Origin: Nautilus pompilius
Taxonomy: Eukaryota > Mollusca > Cephalopoda > Nautilida > Nautilidae
Direction: 5' to 3'
DNA: 64,000 nucleotides
NCBI GenBank assembly: GCA_018389105.1
Contig: JACATO010000091.1
Coordinates: forward strand, 1,156,743-1,220,742
This document shows, one piece after another, positions 48,361 through 59,062 of this stretch (positions are counted from its first letter, which is position 1; each line of letters begins with the position of its first letter). The notes below the pieces were generated by a model, which saw only the letters and a list, made by a program, of their open reading frames with translations, was not told where the DNA came from and made no database searches. The position numbers and the translations under genes are program-made.

Positions 48361-49912
48361 ATATTTTCTGATCCCTCAAAGATGAACCAGAAGGAACTGT
48401 GTGGTGGCAGTATCATCCTCATATTAACATCACATAGCAAAGTTTCCCTATCAGTCAACAATAAAGCAGCAGAAAACAAAATAATTAACTCAAGACAGTA
48501 AATGAAATCAAGAAAGACACAGTGAAGGCTGCTAGTTTATCTTCATGATGAAGTCTAGGATTTTATTGTATACATGTAGTTTTTTTCATAACAATGTCCA
48601 ATGTGATTATTAACCATTTAATACAACTCCATACTCAGACCTTTGTTTCAGTGATAACCCACTGTTTTACTCCAATCTGAACTTGGTTCAACTAGGTCTT
48701 TTTATGTTCATATAATAAACACCTGGCTAAATTAATATGGTGTCCCGACAGTTTTTAGAACTTCTTATCCTTAGTACAAGTCTGGTTTCTCATCAGTATA
48801 ATTTATTTCTGGATGTTTACTAGAAATTATCAGGAATTTATTTTACTTTAACCCTCCACCAATCTTGTGTTGGTCCCTCTCTAGATAAATAGCAGCTGAG
48901 ACAAATTAAATGATTTTGTATTGTGCAGTAAATGAAATAATTCAGCTGTGATTTTGTTTGTTAAAACATATCGATGTGACGGAGACAGCTTCCTAATAAT
49001 AAACAGAAATGGTGAAATGACTTTGTTAATCTCCATGGCTTGAGTTCGAGTTTGTTGGTGTGAAGAGAATTAACAGACATCTTGGTGACCACGACAAAGT
49101 TGAGTTACATTAAAAAGGAGAAAGATTCTACTGATAGAATTCATATTTCATCGCATTTATAATGACTCCTCAGCCTGTTCTTTTTGTGAGGAAGCAAATT
49201 CTCTCTCTTCATCTGGTAATTAATCCATCATCAGGTTCAGAAGTTTCCACCAGGATGGTAGGGATGCAATAGTTGTTGAAAATTAATCAGAGAAAACCGA
49301 ATGGAATATCTAAAGCAACTGGGAATGGTGGCCGTACAAGAGATGAAATTATCTAATTGTTTTCATCTTTAAGGATCTGCCTTAATTTGGCTTAATTTTA
49401 TATTAAAATTGTACACAAGACTTTTATTGGTGTTGCTCTTCTCTAGAGCCGCCTGCTCTCGTCAGCTGAACTATAAACAGCTCTGACATAAAGAGATCAG
49501 TGACAGTCGACATCGCATGTCAACCGATACTAATTCTGATGTACCTTCTATCGGGAGATGGTGAATGGCTGATTGTTTGTGTGTTAAATCGTCTGCTTCA
49601 TTTCCTGACAAAGATGAGGAGAAAGTCAGTAAATAATTAGTGAGGCTTTTATAAAAGGGATGAGACATTAATTCAAGATACACATTGCTGGTTAACAAAA
49701 TGGGTTTATCTGAATGCGTTGGAGCCGCAATTAGCCGACTTATTCATGCACCTGAAACATGTTATTAGAACTGTCTGCCATTTGATCTAAATAAAACCAT
49801 AAGATTTACATTTTATCGTGAATCAAAATATTGTTACATTTACTAATTTTCTGATATGCATCGACATTTTATTGCCTAGAAAGAATGATGCACTCCTGAT
49901 GTTGACATCTAT
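48361..49912 (+). repeat. Direct repeat, copy 1 (1.55 kb)
   Basis: Nearly identical, in the same orientation, to 61986-63599, from tttctgatcc/agatgaaccagaaggaact to cactcctgatgttgacatct. There is no coding frame beyond a shared short one. It differs from copy 2 by point changes and small indels. Confidence 0.95.
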
Positions 49913-50850
49913 CATGTTCATAGATGAAATTTATGACTAGAGGATCTTGATGCATACCTGATAATTCACGATGGTTTCAGGGAGCTGTGTATCATGACAC
50001 CTTTCTGTTTCTTCACCATCCCACTGTAGCAGAGACTGGTCCCTGTGAGTAGCTGATGGGCAGCACTGAGCTCCGAAATAGGGAATTTTGTCCCCCTTTT
50101 TTTTAGATCAGCGGAGTAAATTATTTAAAGTTGAACAAACACAAAAGAGAAACAAGCGGACACAAAAATCTACCAAATTAAAATATGAATGAATGGACAT
50201 TTCCAATCCAACTGATGCACAAACAGAATATCTAGGCTTCCCGTACATACAAAATAGAGTGAAAAAAGAAGAATTTAAGGGTCACAGCGCCTCACTGTCC
50301 ACCCAAAAGGGGCACTGGATGCTGGATGTATGAAGATGCTTGAAGCTGAAATTAAAACGGGATCTGGTTGGTAAGTCAGGGTCATCCAAATTTTGAATCT
50401 ACAGAGATGTGAAACTCTGAATGAAGATAAAAAAGAAGCAGAGCTGAGATATCGGCAGCATAGTTATTGCTGTGGTATTGAACATAGATAAATATACATG
50501 AGGTGTTTAGATCTGAACTAAATATCGTTGTTAAAAGCTGGTGTTCCTTTAATTTCTGTAAACAGTTTTCATTTTTTATTGACTGACATTTGTCATGATG
50601 TCTTAAAGCTGCACATTACAATTTTTCATTAATGAATAAGCTTCACAAGAAAGAATCTCAACAAGTTGAACAATCAGAGGAAGTCAAAATTTTGCCTTTA
50701 CATAAATTGTTTCTGTCACAATGTCAACAAAAGTTCTATTTCTGTAGGGGTTCTTTTGAAATATTAACCAAAGCTGTGTCAGTGTTTTTTTGTTGTTCCT
50801 ATTTTCCTAGTAAATAAAAGCAAACAATTAAGTGTGCTCCTGTTGTGCCC
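49913..50850. other. Intergenic, no gene seen
   Basis: AT-rich with short frames. 49990-50110 has a slightly repeat-like composition without a partner in this window. Confidence 0.4.
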
Positions 50851-50852
50851 AA

Positions 50853-50955
50853 GTTTGCTGGATTCTTCTCATTCACTGGGATCAAGAATAACGTAGGCCC
50901 TAAAACAGCTCCTTGAGGTACACCAATAAGGAGATCCAAAACAATGCACTTGTGA
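50853..50955 (-). pseudogene. Reverse transcriptase scrap (non-LTR type)
   Basis: The minus strand reads C-I-V-L-D-L-L-I-G-V-P-Q-G-A-V-L-G-P then T-L-F-L-I-P-V-N-E, which is the G-V-P-Q-G-S-x-L-G-P-x-L-F-x-x-Y-I-N-D motif of non-LTR reverse transcriptases. Only about 35 codons survive. It belongs to a different lineage from the intron-14 element (L-S-P there). Confidence 0.6.
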
Positions 50956-51544
50956 GTTCAAATCATTAATTAAACCGAAAGCTAAGGTGATAAACTACCT
51001 TTTTATAATCACCGTCCTGTGTTGAGACTTTTACAGAAACCTAAACAGATAATTTAATTAAGATTTGCATAAATATAAATATTAATGTTTTCCATTCTTG
51101 GTCAAACGCACATAACATAAGCATCTTTAATCCTCTAGTTGTTTTTATTGTTTGGTATTTCAAAAATACTTTTGTGGAATTAAAATGAACAACACAAATC
51201 ATTTCAACTGTGTTTTAAGTTTTAAGCAAGATTTACACATGGACCATTTCTAGAAGAATCTATGATTTCCAGCTGTAAATACCTCAATTGAACTGTTCGG
51301 TGTCAATTGTTTGTAGCAGAAACCGACGGCAATCAAGGTAAGTAAATTCAAGTATTTACTGTTGAGGTGTCTTAGTTCCTGCAAATTAGATTAATGAATG
51401 TGGATGAAATTCTGTAGTTAAAAGGATTAGGGATAGATTGTGAATTGGCTTTAATAGGTAAAATATGAATACATCAGCTTTGTTAGCAGGTAATCAGAAA
51501 ACATTCCATCTATAATCTTGTGTTTGCTTAGTTCTCCATCTTTT

Positions 51545-51770
51545 ATGTGGTGGTGGTGGTAGTGTGTGTGTGTGACATGGCGTGGAGATTGAAGCTGAGG
51601 CCTTAAAGTGGGTGCGAACCCCATGTGGGGCTGTAGGTACAACAAACAGCATGGCTTCCAACTTGCAGTCAAGGGCCATACAAATGATGTCTCCCTCAGC
51701 TAAAAGGCCTACAGTAGCAAAACCAGAAAGTGGCAAGACCAGTCAAAGACATGGGCATGCCTTGATTTTT
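51545..51770 (+). repeat. Interspersed repeat with tRNA-like B box
   Basis: Has gggtgcgaaccccatgtggg, a B-box-like palindrome, and ends accagtcaaagacatgggca/tgccttgat. The last part recurs inverted at about 48165-48205 (catgcccatgtctctgactggt). gt/ca microsatellites interrupt both sides. Confidence 0.5.
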
Positions 51771-52269
51771 TCTTTTTTTTTTTGCCGTTGTAATGCGTGT
51801 ATGTGCAAGTGCAAAGTTCGTGTATGTGTGTGTATCTCTGAAGAGAAGGGAGTTGGGGAGGCCGAAACCTCTGGTGGAGTGAGCTCCTGGTGAAGGCCAA
51901 AATGGCTGGGTGGAGGCACCGAAGCACTTCGTGTTGCTGGCTGAAAAAATAACCAGGGTTAGGGACACCGAGGCTTCCCATGTTAGAAGAAGCAAAAGCT
52001 TCAGTCGGAGCGAGCGAACTCCATGGAGAAGTATTGCTTCCCCAGCCAAAAATCTCTTAGGAAAAAAGGCCTCGGTGCATCAGGTCTGAAAATTGGTCCT
52101 GACGTGCCTAACCTTCCTAGGCCGAGGGCAAAAAGCATCCCTCACCCCCCACTCTTTTCGAGCAGGTGTGGCAGAACAGAGTACTCATCCAAATCCGAGT
52201 GGTGTGGCACCTGGTCAGTACCCCAAATGGAAGGCTAAGGACACGATGCCCTATAGCCACGCCTTCTTA

Positions 52270-53268
52270 GTCAAAGAAGGCAGAGAAGTTCTTCATTCTA
52301 AGCAAATTATTCACAAAACAAAATGCTGGCTGGTATTAAACTCACCACCAGATTTTAATATATCTCAAGAACAGCCCCTCATTTTTTGTATTCTGTGTTT
52401 CTGGGAGAAATGCAGCATCTCCTATTGAAGCAGCATAATCTGTGAATGGTAATAAGTCACCTTAAGCTATGAAAACCATTGATTACACTTTATTGATTCT
52501 TATTTTTCGCTGTAACTTTTTGTTCTCTAAATCTATTTCCATCTTATTGTCTTGATGGAGCTTAATATTCTCTACAATGTGCATTGTTCTATTCTGGTTT
52601 GAAGAATCTAAAGCTTCATGTAGCAGAGACAAACTGTCTGGAGTCCTCACGACGGTACACACATTGTTCGTGTTACATACAATACTAAGTATAAAAACAT
52701 ATGGATGCTAATCAAGAACTGACATCTACACCCCAATATCAAAAGACTATGCAATCATTCCAAAAAGATGATGCAACAATACACTGTACACCATAAATAA
52801 TACAACACCTAAGAAGCTTTCTTTGTTTTAATAAAAACAATGAGAAATCAACTTTACTTCCACATAACTAAATGTTTTCACAATATCAGCAGCAAGTTTA
52901 TTTTTATCATGCATTCTGTTTTTGAAATATTAACAAAAGTCTTGGTCTTTGGTTAGGACGTTTAAAACTGTTTAAGTGTTTACACGTTGTGTTGAACGCT
53001 TGCTATAGACATAAAAAGATATTTGGTATGCAACTTTAACAGGCAAATTGTTTATAATATTCGATATTTTAAAATATCTACTCTAAATCAAAACAAGTGG
53101 CACAAACAGAATTAAAATGTTTTAATCTCAAGATTGAACCATTTCAATGTTTCTGTGTCAATCAGTCAATCGTAGAAGGGTTAAGTCATTAGAGATCATC
53201 CAAAACCTTTGTTTGTTTGTCCAACAGAACTATAACTTGTACAATAGAAATTACAGCTGTTCTGATCT
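52270..53268. repeat. Large inverted repeat, right arm
   Basis: Partner of 47175-48165. The match runs from ctaagcaaattattcacaaa to acttgtacaatagaaattac and ends sharply before gttctgatct. An open frame over 52093-52428 is shared with the minus frame 48008-48238 and is repeat sequence. Confidence 0.9.
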
Positions 53269-54991
53269 CTATCCATTGTTTGATGCCATCAGTATCAAAT
53301 AAAAAACATTGAAGTCTTTGAATTATATATGAAATATGTTTTATAAAGCAACTAAAAATTGATTTATCCGATATCCAGATAGTTTGGAAAGTGACCATTT
53401 GTAAAAACTAAGAAGAATATGTAACAACGGTACACGGCTACTGAGTCTAATAAACGTGTTTAATGTGTTTATAGAAACACAATACTTGATGTTTAACTAC
53501 TATCAACTAAATAAAGAACAGCCAAGTTCAGATTATTCTAGAGATGAGCATCTACAAATCCTAAAAAACCCTGTTAATACAGAATATATCTTAACAACAA
53601 AGCCCTTTTGCCAGAAACATGACACTTGATGTTCAGGTATTAACAACAGATTTCTTCTAAATAAGCAACAGTCAAGTTCAGATCTTTCAGGGGCAGTTTG
53701 ATGGAAATATCACTGAAAAAGTGGATGTCAGTTCTAGGGAGTGGACACAGCCAGAATAATTGTAAGAACATGGTGCTGAGTGAAAGTAGATTAGAAGATA
53801 CAACAAGGGACTGAACTCCCTGTCTACAGGGTGATCCTGACACTCACAATGAAGATCACATTTTTAATTAATATAATAATTGATCTTTTTGCCTTATAAT
53901 TAATAAGAGTAAACTAAATAAAACAGATTACCTGCTATGATTGTAATACATAAGAAATACTACATACCACAATACACAGATTTGATGTTATTTTAATAAT
54001 ATTCGTAAAAAAATTGCACATCTTCCTTTAAAACCATTGTCTACGATAACAAAGGTCAGGACTTGGAAATCACAAAACCATTTTCAACTTTCCACATCTT
54101 GCTCTCAGACAGGACAGTCAAATCCACGATGAAGAAGAAGAAAAGAGTAATGGGATAATTTTGTGATTGTTAGTATAGAATAATAGACTGTGAGGTTTAA
54201 AAACAATTTTAGTTTTCCATCAAAAATTTTAACAGCAGTAATAAGCTATTTACACTTCTTTAGATTCTCACTCTATTTGTATGTTTTTGTTTAGTGTCAC
54301 AGGAGCTCTGTCTGTACCTTATTAGATGGTTAGACTGATGAGGTTATAATGTATTCACCTCCCCAGGCTGGCTGCGCAGTCAAGGATGAAGTTATAATTT
54401 ATGAACACACATCATGTAGTCAGCTAAGCTAACAGAATGAACATCAGACCAAAGCAAATTTATGATCATAAGCAGACAATGAAATTCTTAGTTTTAGATC
54501 ATACATTTGATGCAGAGTCGATGGTGCACGATATTTATATGGCAGCAGTAATTTTAAAGCTGTATTCACCTGACTGCACAAATTTGGCACAAGTAAATAT
54601 TTATTAGTAAGAATATTAAGTCAGGTGAGAGAAAGAAACAGGATATTTCCTTTAAAGAGTAAGAAGCTGGTGTCTCTTTAGAACCTGGGTAAACACAGCG
54701 GAAAAATAACTCTCCAGTGATGAGGGTAAATTGTCAGTGCGATAATAAACCAGCGGCTTTCTGATGCATAACGAACCACAAAAAAGTAGACCACAAACCA
54801 TTGGCTGTCACCAGGGGAAACATTTCTCGGGTAGCTTAAGAAAGACATATAATGCGAGTAGCTGAGTTATCATCAGTAGGCGACTGAAGCAACAGCTGGA
54901 CACACCTGCTAATACTGCTAATCTCTGGTTATCACAGGTGATCACCCTTCAGAAGTTAGCAAACCATTGAGATCCATTTTGAAATTTAAAG
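53269..54991. other. 5' flank of the lectin gene, no gene seen
   Basis: Contains a diverged internal repeat (about 53480-53555 against 53615-53700, sharing cagccaagttcagat/cagtcaagttcagat). A weak TATA-like tataatgcgag is at 54849. No clear promoter elements otherwise. Confidence 0.4.
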
Positions 54992-55295
54992 ATGAAGTAC
55001 ATCAATGTAGCTGCTTTAGTGAGCTGTGTTACAATCCTGGTGTCAGCTCAGGGCACCAAAGAGACCAAGTATAATCAAGTGGAGTCTTTGAAGAATAAGA
55101 TCAGTGACTACAATCTGATCGTCAGGTACCACGAAATCCGGTCGAAGGTCTCCTGTGCCAAAGAATGTAGCCACAATGACCAGTGTACATCCTTCTTTTA
55201 CAACAAAATTCAACGTTTCTGCAGACTTCATTCCCAGGAAAAAATCGGACTTGGCCAGACAACTGACATGGAGGGAACAATGTTCTTCAGGCTAT
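54992..55295 (+). CDS. Lectin gene exon 1: signal peptide and PAN-like domain
   Basis: Starts at ATG 54992 and ends C-T-A-T before gtaagt. It encodes residues 1-102. The start is supported by the immediate signal peptide; cleavage is probably after S-A or S-A-Q (residue 19 or 20). Confidence 0.85.
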
Positions 55296-58200
55296 GTAAG
55301 TGTATATTAATATTGTTTTAAGAAATAACAGTAAAAGAATATTTCATTAATATTCATTTTATTGAATGTCAACATATCATTGATAGCGAACTGAGGAGAG
55401 AACAATACAGTTTAGTAAAAATAAGCCAGGATTCCATAGAATACAGCCATTTCACGTTACAAAGGTGCAAGCCTCAATCAGCTAAAGGTTCAGTGAACGC
55501 AGTAGAGTAGGTCTACCTTGTTATTGTCTCACCTGTCCATCCACCTAAAATGGTTCCGTCAAAGAGAAATTAAAATCACATTCTTCACTGATTTTACCTT
55601 TTCAATTAGTTTATTTCATATATACAGTAAGAATGATGCAGTATATAGTAAGTGTATACAGTAGCTGAAGTCTGGTAATTTTATCTAAAAAGAAATAGCT
55701 AATTGTTAGGATTAATGAAGATCTGAAGCAAAAGTTAAAATACAACAGAAATTCTTCTTTTGTTCAGTTTATGCTAATTTTTCAAAGATATGCTAACTAT
55801 ATAGATTACAAAATGGCTGGATAATCGCAGTATAATACAGAAACTGCCGCACATTTGATATATTTATTCACTACAGGTGTACCTCTGACTAAACTCACCT
55901 GTGATGGTGTAATGGCTGCTATGTGGACTCGCTTCAGTTAAAGTTTTCACATCTCTGTTCTCTTGTTATCTAAATGTGTTAACAAGAGCATAACAATGAT
56001 GATGATGAAGGGTGAACTCACTGCTCCTGTGGGAAAACTGCTGCTCTGTTTTGACTTTCTGACTTAGTCAAATTTAAATTAAAATGGGCCCCAGAAATAA
56101 AGACAAATAAAATTTTATTCAAATTTATAAAAGCTAATTAATGTTCTGTTTTTAGTTGGTGGATATGAAAACTTTAAATCTACACATCAGAACTTCAGAA
56201 ATGGACAACGAGGATCAAGTTACACATCAATAGCTTATAGTGCAGTGTACAAAGATTTGTGAAGTCTCAGACTCATCTACAGCCTCTGTGAACCCAGAAT
56301 ATCTATCAGGTCTGTAGAGTCCACAACCCTCCCAGGTAAACCATCCATTATACCGATCAGCGGATCTGATGGAAATCTCAAATGACAACACTGGACAACA
56401 AAAAATAACTTTCTGACCAAGCAGCTGATTCCAAATTCGAAGTCAGAATTGACTCAGCCCGTCAAGATTTGTGGTTACAGATAAATGTCATTTCCAGTCC
56501 TTGTTTATTAATAAATCTGGCACATCGCAAAACTTCACGATATAAACATATTGCTTATTGTACGGTATCTGTTATCCATAAGTTCGAACACATTGAACAA
56601 CATAAAAACACATTGTACAAGGTGTACATTCAACGACAGCTCCCCCCATTATGTTTGAGTTGAATCTCCCCTGATGGCGGGTCTCCTTTGTCTTTGTGTG
56701 TTGGAGGAACCTCTCACCATGCTCATGGCTCACAGCACCAAAGTTGGCTGGGAAGATATCCGAATGTGAATGAAGAAAATGCAACTTCAGTGACATACGG
56801 AAACCCATTTCTCCAAAGGCATTTATGTGTTGAACCAACTTGGCATAGTTGTCTGCGTTTTGGTTCCCAAGGAAACTGTGGATTACCAGTTTGAAAGCCT
56901 CCCATGCAGCCAGCTCCAGTGGGTTAAGCCTTGACTGGAAGACTCTTCAACTTGGCATCAGTTAAAATGGCTCCAAATTGTTCTTTCAGATAAAGAAACC
57001 TCACACATTCAACACTCATTGCCTTTACAAAGCTCTTCATCAGGCCCAGCTTTATGTGCAGTAGTGGAAGAAGTATTCTTTGCAGACATACCAGTGGCAC
57101 ATGTTGCACATTGAATTTTCCTGGAGTGTGGTCTGTTCTTGATGGCCGTTCTTTGATCTTATAGAGATTTGCTTTGTCTCAGCTATTCTGCAAGCAGAAG
57201 AAGCACACTTGTGTGTACATGTAAGCAGGCAACCACATGCTTCTCCTGTGTAGCCTGCTGTGTGTACACAGTACTAAAAAGAACACTCAAAATATATAAC
57301 ATTAGATTTCCATTTATTTCTGTAACTAAAAATCCTTAGATATTTGATTAATTCTAATTTTCAGATTTGAAAACAGCATGCTTTTTTTTACCTTCTCAGG
57401 TGAGCCTGCTAACTTACTTAATGTAATATTTTATGAAGGTGAACTCTCTATTTACTACCTGGGCCCTGGTTTTGAAACAATGGAATCCATCTGACTCACT
57501 CAGTCAGTTTTCCTGAATAAGTGGTCATGATTTAATATTTGTCTTCCACTGATTTGCAAAATAACTTCACATCTATTTTCTTACCCACAGGGAAAGATCA
57601 CAGTGGTGAGGGATACACCTTTAACAAGACAATTGGCATCTGGTACAAGTGGTACAATTTGAAGTTGATCTGGACATCAGCTGTAAAGCATTGCGAGAAA
57701 GATGGTGCAGTACTGATATCCCCTATCACCAAAAAGGAGAGAGAACTAGTGGAATTCCTCAAGCATAAAGGTTATGGCGTCAGTCGTGAGTATGAGATGA
57801 TTTAATTTTCAGCATTTCTCCCCCTGATCCATGATAAAACAGTAAAGACGTCTTCTCTTACAGACCATAAACAGGTTTCTTTCCAGGTTGTACCCGGACA
57901 TTAACCAAACAATAAATGAATCTCATCTTTTTGTTTTAATGTTTTTCTCGCTGATTTCATTCACTGACAGAGTCGCTGGACTTTAAATAAAATCCTGGAT
58001 TTCTGACCACTGACCTCCAACAGACCAATTATTCAGCCAGTCTGACCAATGGCTAATGTCATCACTTAATTTTCATAACAGGCAGATGACTCCACCCACT
58101 TTGTTTGATTGACAGGCACAAGTCCTGGGGTCGATGATGGTAGTTCTTTCCTTGTCAGTGTTGCCCTTATTTCTGTTGTTTTTAGGGTCACCATGGATTG

Positions 58201-58394
58201 GCTGCTGGAAGAAGAAAGATGACTGGGTTTGGTTGGATGGAACAGCTGTGGTTGGGACCAGCTGGTACCCTGGTCAGCCTCGACTGACACATTCTAAGTG
58301 TTGTGTGCTACGTAGCTTCAAGAATATTAAGATGAAATGGAGTTCTGCCAGTTGTGACAGCTACCTGCCATTTGCGTGTGAGATCTCCCTTTAG
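54992..58394 (+). CDS. Secreted PAN/apple plus C-type-lectin protein, 3 exons
   Basis: Exons 54992-55295, 57591-57785 and 58186-58394, with matching one-base phases and gtaagt and gtgagt donors, give 235 residues. Residues 1-19 are a signal peptide (hydrophobic A-A-L-V-S-C-V-T-I-L-V). Residues about 30-101 hold C55, C59, C65 and C77 in a PAN/apple-like pattern (C-x3-C-x5-C-T-S-F-F-Y ... C). Residues 102-235 are a C-type lectin domain: C136, W-I-G-C (170-173), D-W-V-W-L-D-G-T (179-186), W193, C205/C206, W218, C223 and C231. The sugar/calcium motifs E-P-N or Q-P-D are absent (P-G-Q-P at 195-198) and W-N-D is replaced by W-S-S, so calcium-dependent sugar binding is doubtful. Likely a secreted recognition or mucus protein; the ligand is unknown. 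Confidence 0.85.
56570..57180 (-). pseudogene. Second U1 transposon relic, in intron 1 of the lectin gene
   Basis: The minus strand from 57180 down reads G-K-F-N-V-Q-H-V-P-L-V, then I-L-L-P-L-L-H-I-K-L-G-L-M-K-S-F-V-K-A, then (shifted) L-K-L-H-F-L-H-S-H-S-D and H-E-H-G-E-R-F-L-Q-H. These are the landmarks of the 5455-7099 gene (P-P-L-Y-I-K-L-E-L and H-G-E-R-F-H-Q-D). Both ends and the promoter are missing. It lies antisense to the host gene. Confidence 0.7.
57591..57785 (+). CDS. Lectin gene exon 2: first half of the C-type lectin domain
   Basis: From cacag to AGTC before gtgagt, encoding residues 102-167, with W-T-S-A-V-K-H-C-E-K-D-G-A-V-L, the conserved A-x-x-x-C-x-x-x-G-A-x-L helix of lectin domains. 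The exon joins exon 1 directly in phase. Confidence 0.85.
58186..58394 (+). CDS. Lectin gene exon 3: second half of the C-type lectin domain and stop
   Basis: From tttttag, residues 167-235, ending F-A-C-E-I-S-L and TAG. W-I-G-C has Cys where W-I-G-L is usual; with the C205-C206 pair this allows an extra disulfide. Confidence 0.85.
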
Positions 58395-59056
58395 TGAACT
58401 GATCGACTACACACCTCGTTTACTCTCCCTTTCCCTACTATCACCCCTCCCATTATCTCCCACAGAGGATTTTCTAATTTCTGTGTCTCCTCTTTCTCTG
58501 CCTCTCAGTTTCCCTAACTTCTCTTCCTCTCAGTCACAGAAAGCAGACGACACGCCGCCATTACTCTCCAAGCCACGTGATGTCCCCCTAAATCAATACT
58601 CACAGATCCAGTTTTCACACCTTTCTCACCTGAACTGTAACAATTAATTTATCATGAACGATTCAAATAATACGTTTGTAAAAGTCAGTCTGTCAAGGTA
58701 AAGGGGGAGGTAAACTGACTCTCCAGGTGGCGCTCACCTCGTTATCAACACAGTCACGTGTTACCCACCATAAGCCGCCTGTCTGCTGTGATAATTTACT
58801 CCATAAAAGGAAAATTGAATAATTAATTTATCAGAATTTTTTATAAGAGCAACAGAAACCTTTCCACTAAATCATCAACCGGCTGCTGTGTCTCTGTTTG
58901 CCTGACTGTGACTGTCAACTCTAATAGATTCCTCTTAGTTTTATATTCAGTGTCTAGAACTCTGTCCCTGTGTTGTGTTTACTCCCACCTCAGTCTCCTG
59001 CACCGGCCGATATACCTGGCTGTTTCACTGATCACCTGTCTATAATCTGTTCTCAC

Positions 59057-59062
59057 CAATAA
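59057..59062 (+). terminator. Polyadenylation signal for the lectin gene
   Basis: AATAAA in ccaataaacgc, 663 bases after the stop codon. No earlier canonical sense-strand signal was found. Confidence 0.45.

Noticed and set aside
51600..51630. tRNA gene suspected from gggtgcgaacccc
   Set aside because: Only a B-box-like palindrome is present; no cloverleaf with A box and acceptor stem could be drawn.
51582..51893. 103-codon plus-strand frame
   Set aside because: Built from an interspersed repeat and a gt microsatellite; its last part recurs inverted at 48.2 kb.
52093..52428. 111-codon plus-strand frame
   Set aside because: Shares its C-terminal half with a minus frame at 48008-48238 because both lie in the inverted repeat; no evidence of a protein.
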